Made by a program: the position numbers and the translations under genes | Notes under the pieces: model-generated | Seen by the model: the letters and a program-made list of their open reading frames with translations, nothing else | Database searches by the model: none | What the model was told of the DNA's origin: nothing | Source: Zopfochytrium polystomum | Lineage: Eukaryota; Chytridiomycota; Chytridiomycetes; Chytridiales; Chytridiaceae | Assembly (NCBI GenBank): GCA_025765615.1 | Contig: JAIVFJ010000519.1 | Location: 1 to 28,429, forward strand | Length of the DNA stretch: 28,429 nucleotides | Direction: 5' to 3' | In this document: positions 1 through 12,000 of the stretch, piece by piece | How the letters are laid out: each line of letters starts with the position of its first letter | How positions within the stretch are numbered: position 1 is the stretch's first letter

Positions 1-156
1 CTATATAATAAAAAAAAACAAGGATTTGCGGCTAAACTGATTTTCTAATTGCAATTAGTGGAGCAGGGGGGGGGGGGGTTAATTTTTGTCTTTGGTGCCC
101 AATCAAAACTCGGCGGAAAAATCGGAAAAGGAAGGAGCTCAATGCGTTGTCTGTCT

Positions 157-1140
157 ATCAGAATTCTGTCTATCAGATTGTCTGTCTACCTCCCTGTCTG
201 TAGGACTGGCAGTCGGTGGCTGTCTGTCTCTCTGTCGGTCTCTCTATCTCTTCGCTCTGTCTCTCTCTCTGTCTCTCACTCTGTCTCTCTGTCTCTCTTT
301 CTCTGTTTCTCTCCCTGTCTCTCACTCCTCTTCCTCTCACTCTCTCTCTCTCCCTGTCTCGCTCTGCCTCTTTCTCCCTCTCTCTCTCCCTGTCTCTCTC
401 CCTCTCTCCCTCTCTCACTCACTCTCTCTCCCTGTTGCTCTCTCTCCCTGTCTGTAGGACTGGCAGTCAAAGGGCTGTCTGTCTCTCTGTCGCTTCGCTC
501 TCTCTCTCTCTCTCTCTGTCTCTCCTTCTCTGTTTCTCTCCCAGTCTCTCTGTCTCTGTCTCTCTCTCTCTCTCTCTCCCTTTCTCTCTCCCTGTTTCTC
601 GCTGTCTCTCCATCTCTTCGCTCTGTCGCTCTCTCTCTCTCTCTCCCTGTCTTTCTGTCTCTCGCTCTCTCTCTCTCTGTCCCACACACACACACTCTTA
701 CTCTCCTCTCTTTTGAGCAGGGGGGTTGAGGGGGGGCGGCAGCCCCCCCCACCGGGGGGCTCAGGGGGCGGGAGCCCCCTGACTCAAAAACATATTTTCC
801 TCTGTCTCTCTGTCTTTTCCTTATCTCTCTATCTGTTTCACTGCCTCTGTCTCTGTCCCTCCCTGCAGTTCTTGGTTACTTTCTCGCTTGGGGGTGGGGC
901 GACTCTGACCATCTCATTGGAGGCAGACCAACCCATCAGACAAGGCAGCTGCAAGCAACTCGATGCAACCACAGGAAGGTGTCAGGATAGACAAGTGAGG
1001 AGTCTCTTTCTCTCTCTCTATCTCTCTTGATCGATTGAGCAGGGGTGGAGGGGGTTGGGGAGCCTCCTGACGGAAAAAACGACCCAGCTTCTCTCTCCCT
1101 CCCTCCCTCCCTCCCGACCTCTCTCTCTCGCTCTCTCTCT
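157..1140. repeat. CT-rich simple-sequence / satellite-like tract
   Basis: This stretch is almost entirely CTCT, TCTG and CCCT runs, densest at 157-700, 800-870, 1008-1030 and 1090-1140, with a short CA run at 683-694. Long open frames here (Ser/Leu-rich one way, Arg/Glu-rich the other) follow from the base composition and have no domain-like segments, so I do not call genes. It is interrupted by G-rich hairpins and a recurring non-simple motif, listed separately. Confidence 0.9.
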
Positions 1141-1466
1141 TTTGCATTTCAATCATGCTCTAAAAACTAAAAATGGAATGAAGTCAACGGGCTGTCTGTC
1201 TCTAAGAGTGGCAGTCAACGGGTTGTCTATCTCTGGGAGTGGCAGTCAATGGGCTGTGTGTCTCGATATCTATCTCTCTGTCTCTTTGCAGTCAACGGGC
1301 TGTTGTCTATCTATCAATCAATGACTGCCTCTTTGTTTGAACTAAAGTCAACGGGCTGTTTGTGTTTCTCCCTCTGGGTTCTGTGAGCACTTTGGAGCCA
1401 GTGCCCAGCTGACTGTTGCATTCAACAGGCTGTCAGTCTTCCTGTTGCAGTCAAATGGGTTGCTCC
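208..1466 (+). repeat. Dispersed ~25-nt motif family (GCAGTCAACGGGCTGTC)
   Basis: A motif close to GCAGTCAACGGGCTGTC, often followed by TGTCTCT, recurs at about 208-230, 462-490, 1182-1203, 1211-1232, 1241-1264, 1288-1310, 1346-1370, 1418-1440 and 1447-1466. Copies differ by a few substitutions (CAACGG, CAATGG, CAAAGG). The first two are also preceded by the same CTGTAGGACTG segment. Spacing is irregular (30-250 nt), so this is a degenerate minisatellite rather than a regular array. No function is apparent. Confidence 0.7.
715..783. other. G/C-run hairpin segment with quadruplex potential
   Basis: After GAGCAGGGGG come runs of five to eight G, then C runs. GGGGGGC at 731-737 faces AGCCCCCCC just downstream, and GGGGGCTC near 754 can pair with GAGCCCCC near 772. 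The segment could form back-to-back hairpins or a G-quadruplex. Related GAGCAGGGG segments start at 61 and 1037; the one at 1037 also continues into AGCCTCCTGAC, like AGCCCCCTGAC here. Confidence 0.6.
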
Positions 1467-2099
1467 ATGAGCGGCCAAAGGCTGCAAGGGCAGCACTCAG
1501 TTTGTCAGAGGTCCCAGGTTTGCCAGCGTGGCTGTGCTGAAAGACTGCGACTTCTCTCTCTTTCTGTCCCCCTTTGTCTGTCAGTGTGTCAGTGACTTGG
1601 GGCTAACTCTCCAAGCTTTGTTGGTCATGCCACGGGACAGATTGCCTGTGTGTGGGACAACCAATATCCATTGAAGGGTTTGTCTTTAATCATTTTTTCT
1701 CTTCTTTCTTTTTTTTTTATGTTTTTTGGCAAGGATTGCTTACAAGTTGACGGGCATCCCCTAGTCTGAACTGCAAATTTGAAGGGCAAAAGTGGCATCT
1801 GCCACAATGTCGATCAAAGTAATACCGCCTTCACAGCCCGGCCTTACAAGGATCAGCTACCCCACTGAGAAGCGCTGGCTGAGGGACTATTCAAGCGTCG
1901 CCAGGTACACCCGTATGTGTGGAACTGGGCTGTCACTCCCGGCCATGTTCCCCACAACCCCTCACAAAGCACCGCCACCCATCGGTGCCAGCACCCTCTC
2001 CCTCCAAGCACTGGCAAGATTGTTCCCTCCATCCTGACCTGCTTCTGCAATCTGATCTCCTCGCCAAGTTACCGCGCCAGACGCGCTGTCCTAGTGACC
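1467..2099 (+). other. Upstream region of the carboxypeptidase gene, possible 5' exon
   Basis: No complete gene is seen. A T-rich stretch lies at 1686-1730. An ATG at 1807 opens a frame (MSIKVIPPSQPGLTRISYP...) that could be a cytoplasmic N-terminal exon spliced with a GTACAC donor near 1901 into the RARRAVLVT segment just before the ATG at 2100. I could not fix the splice sites, so the downstream ATG is used as the gene start. Confidence 0.4.
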
Positions 2100-3922
2100 A
2101 TGGCGCTCCTCCTCGGCGGCCTCATACCCCTCGGCCTGTTTTACATCTCGCTGTACTACCACGCGAGCCCGCACTTTCACTTGTGGCACGCCTCGGCAAT
2201 CTCAGAGGCTACCGATCAGATGTTGGATGTAGGGTTGGAGGCACAAGCCAAGTTTCTTGTCGGAGAGCTTCCCTGGGCGGACGGCGCAGACCGGATCGGA
2301 GAAAGTTATGCAGGAACGATAGATGTGAGGTGAGCATTTCAACTTGCAGGTTAAACAATGCATTTTGCGAAGTGATATTGTTGGGTCCTGGCACAACTAA
2401 ATGAAATTCATTTAGATCCTTCCCTGACGGATGGGCCGATCGGTCAGACGGAACCGACCCGTCCAGCGTTGCTTCAATCTTCTTTTGGTTCTTTCCCGCA
2501 ATCAACCCATCGCCGACGCCACCGCCTCTCATTATCTGGCTCCAAGGCGGACCGGGATCGAGCTCCATGATTGGCCTGTTTAACGAGATGGGCCCACTCC
2601 GTGTCGGTCCGGATCAGCTGATTCGACGCAACCCCGAGACGTGGAACCGCAACTGCTCGATGCTCTTTATTGACAATCCAGTTGGGACAGGGTACAGCTT
2701 TGTCGGGTCGCAAAAGAAGGAGGTGCTCGGCGCGAAGGTACGGCGCAACGTCCGAGAGTTTGCGGTTCAGCCGGACGGTGTGGGTGGCGGTGACGAAGGT
2801 GTTGGTCAGCTGGTAGTGGAACAAGAGGAGGAAGTGAGCGATAATACTTTCGGGGACGTTGACGCTGACAGCAGTGTCTCCAGTGACAACGACGCAGAGC
2901 CAGCGTACGCGGAGGGCTACGTGACGAACCAAGCAGCAGCGGCGCGCGACCTCTTGCTGTTCCTTGTTGAGTTTTACACGATATTTCCCGAGCAGCTTGC
3001 CGCAGAACTGTTTATCATGGGCGAGTCTTACGCGGGCAAGTACGTGCCGCACTTTGCGGACGCCATTGTGGTGCACAACGACAAGATTGATGCGGAAGCT
3101 TCGAATCGCGGCGACGACGGTGCTGGGGCTATCGCCGTCGCTGCGTCGACGAAAGCAAAGATCCCACTGGCGGGGATTGCGATAGGGAACGGACTAACGG
3201 ACCCAGTGACGCAGATTGTGCAGCACGCGCCGTTGGGGCTAGCACTGGGCCTTCTTTCGAAGCGGCAGGCGGCGGAGATGGACGTCGTTGCAAGAGAAGC
3301 CGTCCGGCTGGCAGAGGCGGGACGGTGGGTGGACGCGACGCGCCGACGGGTGGATCTTTTCACATACTTTCAAAACGTGACGGGCGGAGTCAACTGGTAT
3401 GACGTGCGGCGCGGAGACACAAGCATCCTTTGGGATGACATGAACGCCCTTCTGGAGACGCCCGCAGTGCGCAAGGCGCTGAACGTTCCAGACGTGGTTG
3501 GGCTCGACCCGATCCGGCGGCAAGTCAAGAACCAGGACGTGATCCGGCACCTCGAGGCAGACGTGATGAAGACAGCAGTTCCACCGGTCGAGCGGCTTCT
3601 CGCGCGCGGGGTGCGGATGCTGGCGTACCAGGGGCAGTTTGATTTCCGGGACGGCGTGCTAAGCTGCAACGAGTGGATCGAGGGGCTCGACTGGAGCGGG
3701 CGGGATGGCTACCTCGGTGCCGAGCGCAAGGTTTGGCGGCTTGCTTCGTCAAACGGCGGCCGCGGCGGTGGCAGCGGGCAGGGCGGTCCTGGCCGGGTGG
3801 CGGGGTACGTGACCCAGCACGCGCACTTGCGGCGGGTGGAGGTGCTCCTGGCCGGACACTTGAGTCCGATGGACGCGGGGCAAGCGACGCGCGAGATGAT
3901 CGAGTCGTTTGTGTTTGGCTGA
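2100..3922 (+). CDS. Serine carboxypeptidase (peptidase S10), CPVL/vitellogenic-like
   Basis: Exons 2100-2329 and 2416-3922; the intron 2330-2415 (GTGAGC...TTTAG) is phase 2 and the product is 578 aa. The ATG at 2100 has a strong ACCATGG context. It starts a hydrophobic segment (MALLLGGLIPLGLFYISLYY), a signal anchor or signal peptide, suggesting ER entry. S10 hallmarks follow in order: ESYAGTIDV, FFWFFPA, WLQGGPGSSS (oxyanion region), NPVGTGYSF, nucleophile Ser in GESYAGKYVP, Asp in YQGQFDFRDG, and His in AGHLSPMDAG. The family removes C-terminal residues from peptides, usually in acidic vacuole or lysosome-like compartments. An acidic, low-complexity insertion of about 60 residues (QEEEVSDNTFGDVDADSS region) lies between NPVGTGYSF and YVTNQ, a surface loop in homologues. 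A longer N-terminus from an upstream exon at 1807 is possible. Confidence 0.92.
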
Positions 3923-4382
3923 GTCTGGTAAAATACAAAAAAATCCTCTGACGGTATTTACTATTGAGCGATAGTTGAGAAGGTCGCCGTGTTGTCCCTT
4001 CCAATTGGACCTCCTGGGCGGGGGTGCGGGGTTCGAATTTGGCTAGTCAATATCCGAAGCAATGCAACCCCTATATATAGAAGGGAGCAGGTACCCCCCA
4101 ATTCGTGTCAGAGAAGGCCGCTATTGCACTTCTCCGCTCATTTTCGCCGCCACGCCGTTCAAGCCACTCATAGCCACCCGGAGCGTCGCTAGCAGCGAAC
4201 CCGCTGCCAGCCGCTCCGCAACTACCGCATACCCTTCTTGAGCGCCATCGCGTCGAGCGCGTCTGTCGCCACAGGAGCCCCCGACCGGTGGCGGAACAAA
4301 GAACTGAAGTTTCTTTTTTCGACAACCCCAGCGCAGTCGGTCACTCGCCCACCGGAAAAAAAAAAAAAAAGGAGAGCTCCAC
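3923..4382 (+). promoter_or_regulatory. Intergenic promoter of the F-box gene with TATA-like element
   Basis: This 460-bp gap lies between two same-strand genes. CTATATATAG at 4071-4080 is a good TATA-box match about 300 nt before the ATG, implying a long leader if used. A run of 15 A (4356-4370) sits just upstream of the start codon, a common nucleosome-free element in fungal promoters. No gene is seen here. Confidence 0.45.
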
Positions 4383-5750
4383 ATGCTGACGCTGCTCGAC
4401 CTGCCCGACGACGTGCTGCTGCGAATCGCAGAAGTCTTGCGCAACCTCGAGGACTTCGTGCTGACCGCATCCACCTGCCGGCGGCTGCGCGCCGCGCTCG
4501 CCCTCGCCTCGCCGAAACCCATCCTGCGGCTCGCGGACCGCGTCGCCCCGACCTTCTTCTCCCCGCACCCAGACTTCCTGGCCCTCGCGACCGCCCGCCA
4601 GCTCGCCCACTGGGTCGCCGGCGCCCCGGCCTCGCGCACCCCCCGCCTCGTCGCCGCCTTCCGCAGCGGCCCGCGCGGCATCCTGGACCTCGCGCTCCAC
4701 AGCGACGGCGCCGACGGCGTGGGGCTGACGCTCCCCGCGATCCGGCGGCTCCACGCGCTGCGCACTTCGCTGATCAACCCGCTCGACGCGACGATCGACG
4801 CCATGATCGGCAAGGAGTGGTACGCGCAGGAAAACTTTTGGAACTCGAGCGACGTCGCGGACCAATACACGCTGTACGCCGACGTCGGCGCCGCCACGCT
4901 GCAGGCTCTGTTGTACGGCGAGCTGTTTGCCCCCGCGCTCGACTCGTTCCTGGACCCCGCGGACCACAGGCTCGCGCCGTTCCGCGCGCTGGACGCCGAC
5001 GTGCGCATCGAGTTTGTCAAGTACTGCGTGCCGGACTGGATCTGCGATCCGATGCGGTACCCGGAACCCCGAGAAGACGGCTTTGAGGTCGCCGCGACGG
5101 GGCCGTATGCGCCGCTGCCGCTGACACCAAAGTCGAAGGGGAAGAAGGCGACGGATAGGGACGTACAAGGTGAGGAATGGCACGATGTGGCGGAGCAGGA
5201 CGAGGAAGGACAAGAAGAGGATGAAGACGAGGACGATGGTGTGGAGCAGCCACAGCGGTACTTGCCCGGCCACCAGACGGCGCTGGCGCACCTGTTTGGC
5301 AGCCTCATGCGCGGCAAGCTGTGGAAGCGAGCGTGGCAGCGCGTTCTGGCCGAAGTCGGGGCCCTCGCGGACGACGGCGATCCCGCGGCTGCCGGGTGGC
5401 CGAGCGAGTGGCGGGCGAAGCTAAGGGTGATTGACGAGCAGGAAGCGCCGCGGACTGGCTGGGGCGACGACTGGCGGTTTGGACTGTTCTGGCGCGCGGT
5501 GACCCAGGTCGGCGGACTGGAGGGCATGGCGCCGGTGGCGCAGTTTAAGGGAAGAGAGGACGGCCGCGACGTGGTCGTGATGAAGCCGGAATGGCGGGCT
5601 CGTATCCTACGCATCCGCGACCAGGCTCTTGCTCTCGCCGAGGCTAACAGGCCAGCGGAAAAGTCGTATCGAAAGAGGCCCATTACGGTGTCCCAAGCAC
5701 CGAACTTTGCGGCCGAGTTGCTTGTTTGCTGTTCGTCAATGTGGGGTTGA
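4383..5750 (+). CDS. F-box domain protein, single exon
   Basis: Uninterrupted 455-codon frame. The N-terminus (residues ~3-42; LLDLPDDVLLRIAEVL, then CRRLRAAL) is a typical F-box, the helix bundle that binds SKP1 in SCF ubiquitin ligases. The start is the first ATG after a 15-A tract and puts the F-box at the extreme N-terminus, as usual. Residues ~65-230 are helical with Trp/Tyr-rich stretches (GKEWYAQENFWNSSD, YCVPDWICDPMRYPEP). Residues ~240-285 are Lys- then Asp/Glu-rich low complexity (EEGQEEDEDEDDG). Residues ~290-400 hold a second conserved-looking segment (MRGKLWKRAWQRVL, WGDDWRFGLFWRAV). No WD40, LRR or Kelch repeats are visible, so the substrate-binding domain is unassigned. The coding sequence is GC-rich and free of frame breaks. 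Confidence 0.85.
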   Translation: MLTLLDLPDDVLLRIAEVLRNLEDFVLTASTCRRLRAALALASPKPILRLADRVAPTFFSPHPDFLALATARQLAHWVAGAPASRTPRLVAAFRSGPRGILDLALHSDGADGVGLTLPAIRRLHALRTSLINPLDATIDAMIGKEWYAQENFWNSSDVADQYTLYADVGAATLQALLYGELFAPALDSFLDPADHRLAPFRALDADVRIEFVKYCVPDWICDPMRYPEPREDGFEVAATGPYAPLPLTPKSKGKKATDRDVQGEEWHDVAEQDEEGQEEDEDEDDGVEQPQRYLPGHQTALAHLFGSLMRGKLWKRAWQRVLAEVGALADDGDPAAAGWPSEWRAKLRVIDEQEAPRTGWGDDWRFGLFWRAVTQVGGLEGMAPVAQFKGREDGRDVVVMKPEWRARILRIRDQALALAEANRPAEKSYRKRPITVSQAPNFAAELLVCCSSMWG

Positions 5751-6207
5751 TTGACCAGTTCAATTTTGATCGACCAGTTCAGCCCTACGCGAAAGTCACT
5801 GACGTTTTTTGGTTTTCTATGCTGTGAGATGGGCAAAATCACAACACCTTTGCTCCACATATCAAAAAATTTGAGGGCTGCCGAAGATATTCACTTTGAA
5901 CACAAACCTAATGGTGACTTGAATCATTCGACAATTGGCCTGGGCGCAAGTTAAGTGCCAAGTAAGAGAACATTCCGCTAGCATACATACTGCACGAAGG
6001 CCACTGCAATATCGAATTGTTGGAAGCCGTCAGTGTTGATTTTGAAATTCGGGATCTCCTTGCGGCAACTTCACGGAAGTGAAGCCGCGACCGCAAAGTC
6101 CAAGCGAAGAAAGCACCTCAGACCTCTTGCTTTTCTTCTTTATTTGAGTTCGACTTAGTCCTGGTTTCTCTCTCACGCGTATTACCCCACCGAAACCCGG
6201 CAACTCA
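5751..6207. other. Convergent intergenic region
   Basis: This 457-bp gap separates the 3' ends of the F-box gene (+) and ALG8 (-). A short direct repeat, TTGATTGACCAGTTC / TTGATCGACCAGTTC, lies at about 5747-5780. I saw no credible coding or RNA gene; it probably holds both 3' UTRs and polyadenylation signals. Confidence 0.6.
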
Positions 6208-8614
<2,407 letters not shown>

Positions 8615-8903
8615 AGTGGTCTCAGCTGGCTTCATGGCAGGAAGCAGTCGCGCGAGATGACGTTCGGTGTTCGGTGTGGGTTGGACAAGTCAGTTGGAGT
8701 TTCGTGACAAGTCGCGCGTGAGGGCTGTGTCTGCTTGTCCGGTCTCTCTGCCAGCCTATGCCTGGGCCGGCTACTCGGCAGACAAACAGAAGTTGACCAT
8801 TCCAGCGTTCATTTAAGGGTGGGCGCGAAGCACGGGGGGTGATCGCGAGCCTCGTGAGAGGAAGGGAGTGAGAGAGAGACAGAGAGAGAGAAAGAGAGAG
8901 AGG

Positions 8904-8979
<76 letters not shown>

Positions 8980-9079
8980 AAATCTGCTCCCGAGCATAAT
9001 ACTTTGTTGGTACTTCCGTTCGTTCCTGCGAGCTCATCCTCACGCGTTCACCATCCAGATCGACCTCGGCATTGCAGCG
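8615..9079. promoter_or_regulatory. Divergent promoter region between ALG8 and the SulP transporter
   Basis: The two genes start head to head, with 465 bp between their ATGs. The interval holds a long GA tract (8870-8977) nearer the transporter. No TATA box is obvious. GA/CT tracts are common nucleosome-disfavouring or GAGA-type elements in promoters, so a shared bidirectional promoter is likely but inferred from position only. Confidence 0.5.
8870..8977. repeat. (GA)n microsatellite
   Basis: About 108 nt of nearly pure GA repeat with a few GGGA and AAAGA interruptions, within the ALG8/SulP divergent promoter. Open frames across it (Leu/Ser-rich on the minus strand) are composition artefacts. 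Confidence 0.95.
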
Positions 9080-12000
9080 ATGGACACTCGTGGTGACGGC
9101 GAAGGCGACGGCGACGACGGCGACGGCGATAACGAGAGCCAACAGCACGCACCACAACCATCGCAGGCGTCCCCTGTGCCGCCGCTGGAATGGGACTCCG
9201 CCATTGCCGCCGCAACCCCGCCGCTCCTCTCCAATACATTCCGAAGGGACGCAGCCGCAACCTCATCTCCAAACGCAGTCCTATCCACTCCCCCCATCGC
9301 CCCGCCCGCCATCATTATTCGGACCCACCATGCCGAAGATGAGCTTCAGCACCTGTGGCGTATATTCACAGACGTGTTTCCGCGCGCCTCACGCCGCCCG
9401 TCTCCCAAGAACTACGGAGACGTCAGCCCCGAGTTTTCAGAGCCATTTCCACCTCTACCTATTGCAGACCCAGAGATGCCCACGACGGTAGATCCAGCAC
9501 CGCGGGAAGCACCGCGCCGCTCTCCATTGTTTCGTGCCACCCGACGAAGGCCACTCGCCGAGCAGGATTTCCGGCGACCGGCCAACGCTGCTCGCGTGCC
9601 GCCCCATGTAGGAGGCCCACCACAACAGTTTCTCAGCTCGGCTCCGGACAAGGCGTGAACTCCGCTTCCGACGACGGCTGCGGGGAGATCCTCCACTAGT
9701 TGAAAAGCCTCCGATTGTGCACTGGGCGAATCTATCCACACTTTTGAGAAGAAACCTGCCCATCTATAACACTATTTCAAAGTACAACCTTCGCCGATTC
9801 CTTGGTGATCTTCTTGGTGCGGTCAATGTTGCTCTGGTTCTACTTCCACAGTCTGTTGCCTGTAGGTTTACCGTTAGGTTGATTTTTGTGTCCGTGCCTA
9901 ATTTTGTCTGACAACCCCGCCCACACCTGTAGTTTCAAGTCTCGCCCGAGTCAACCCTTCGCAAACGCTTCTATCAGCCATTTTTCCACTCTTACTTTAC
10001 CCACTTTTTGGAAGCTCGTCTCTTTTGTCAGTAGGTGAGCTTCCAATGATTGACTTTCATTGGTATTGCGCCAACGTCATTTCTTCATTTCATAGGCCCT
10101 GAGGCAGTGATCAGCGTTATTGTCGGCTCAACAATACAATCTGAGCAGCAGTCAAATCCCGACGCAGACTATCCAGTTGAGCATGTTGCTTCGACGCTCG
10201 CCCTAATGGTCGGACTTTTTGCTATCCTACTCTCAATGATGCGAGCCGGGTTCGTTGACCAGCTGTTGAGTGGATATTTGCTCACGGGATTTATGATTGG
10301 TTTGTTTGAACCGTTGACCGTTGGCAAATTCCAATTTGTTTCCTTCTTCCACACTGCAGGGCTTTCTTGTCTTATCATAATGAACCAAGCGCCGCAACTG
10401 CTCGGCCTGTCCATTTTCATCAACGCCCAGGTATGCAGTGCAGTTGTGCTCTGGAAACAAGCTTGGTTGCCTCACATTTCAATTTTGCGTCGCTTCAGGA
10501 TCCATCCATAACAAAAATCACGACGATTGCCCGAAACCTTTTGAACAGTCGTTGGATCACAGTCGTGATATCCTTTTCAAATATTGCATTTCTCCTGACA
10601 GCCAGAACCCTGAAACGAAAGTTTTCAAGCAAAATTCGTTTTTTGAAATATGTGCCGGAGATCGTAGTCTTGACCGTATCAATGACTGCCATCTCGTATG
10701 GCCTTGACTTAAGGTATTGTTAATCGGAATTGGCCTAGAGGAACCTTGCATGTCTGAAATTCTTTATTTGACCAGTTCGAGGAATGTCAATGTACTTGGC
10801 GTCATCGATGCAAGGGTGCCGTCACCGACGCCTCCACCGACAAGCTTTTCGTTGCTGACCAGTTTGATTGAGCCGGCTGTTGTTGTTCTTCTGGTGGGGT
10901 AAGCTGTGAATAGGAACAAAGCGACTCATGTAACGTAACAGGTCGGCTATATTGAGTGCCAAGCGGTGACAAGAAACATCAGTTCTCGCTTAGGTGAGTA
11001 CCGCTACGCTTCACCCTCAATGTGGTTTAACTAATATGAATCTAAATAGGACGTGTTCCCTCTGGAAATCGCGAGTAAGGGGCTTTGGGCACTTGAAACA
11101 AACTGATATATCTTGTAAAGATTGTTTGCGCTCGGCTTCTCCAACTTGGTCAGCTCCTTCTTTGGAACTATTCCCACTTTTGGTGGAATGACCCGTTCTC
11201 GTCTTCTTGCAAACACGGGAGCTCGCACAACTCTCTCGAACATCATGGCCGGCATAATCATTTTGATTTTATTTTTGTATATGGAGTCCGTTTTGAAATA
11301 CCTTCCGCGCTCGACCCTTGCCTCTATCGTGACCGTAGGTGCAGTCGGCTTGGTGGACATTCAGGAAATCAAATTCGTCTTTTTGTTAAGGTGAGACAGC
11401 TTTACCGTCCCTCGAGATATTGCTTGCTAAATATCCGAAAAGATCTTGGACAGAAATCGGAATGTTTCTTTTCACCAGTATCATCACCGTAGTTACCAGT
11501 ATCACTGTCGGTGTTCTCATTTGCATTGCCTTTTCGACCCTTCTCATACTCCGCAAGACGACAACATCAGTGATGACCGTGATGGGGCGAGTTCACCATT
11601 CGCGGCGCATTGTCACGCCCGTCCCTTGCCCAAATGAATGAATATCCGACGGGTCTTGGCGGCACAGGACTGCGGACGGACAGCGGCAACGGCCGTTCTT
11701 TTCTACTGGAGAACAGTGGGCCTGCGGCTGATGATCAAGGTTCAATCAGGGGCACGGTGAAATCTACGAAGGACGATTCTGCTGATTTAAATGGCGGTCC
11801 ACCGCCCATTAAAACGAGAGGAAACAACAGCAATCCTAGTTTAAACAACTCTGGTCGGGGTACAGACGCCATAACATCCAGCATGACCGCCAGAGAAGGT
11901 GAAAGCGACTCAGATTCGGACGAGGAGGTTACCAATGATCGCATGAGTACCACTGTGTCGCTTGATTACGCGACCCGCGACCGAACAGATGCCCCGGTTG

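Noticed and set aside
49..1324. Several long open frames on both strands in the CT-rich region (Ser/Leu-rich or Arg/Glu-rich)
   Set aside because: They are translations of CTCT/TCTG simple sequence, overlap each other in all frames, and have no domain-like segment or splice structure.
4028..4046. GGGTTCGAATTTGG resembling a tRNA T-loop / B box
   Set aside because: The flanking bases do not form the T-stem, and no A box, anticodon arm or acceptor pairing can be built around it.
4121..5860. 579-codon open frame antisense to the F-box gene
   Set aside because: It is a shadow of GC-rich coding sequence; it is Ser/Arg/Ala-rich with no motifs, while the sense frame has a clear F-box.
10894..10941. 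The stronger donor GTAAGC at 10899 for the SulP intron after VVVLL
   Set aside because: It puts the next exon in a frame that stops quickly. The GTGGGG donor at 10894 keeps the VGYIECQAVTRNISSRLG reading, which joins correctly to the following small exons.
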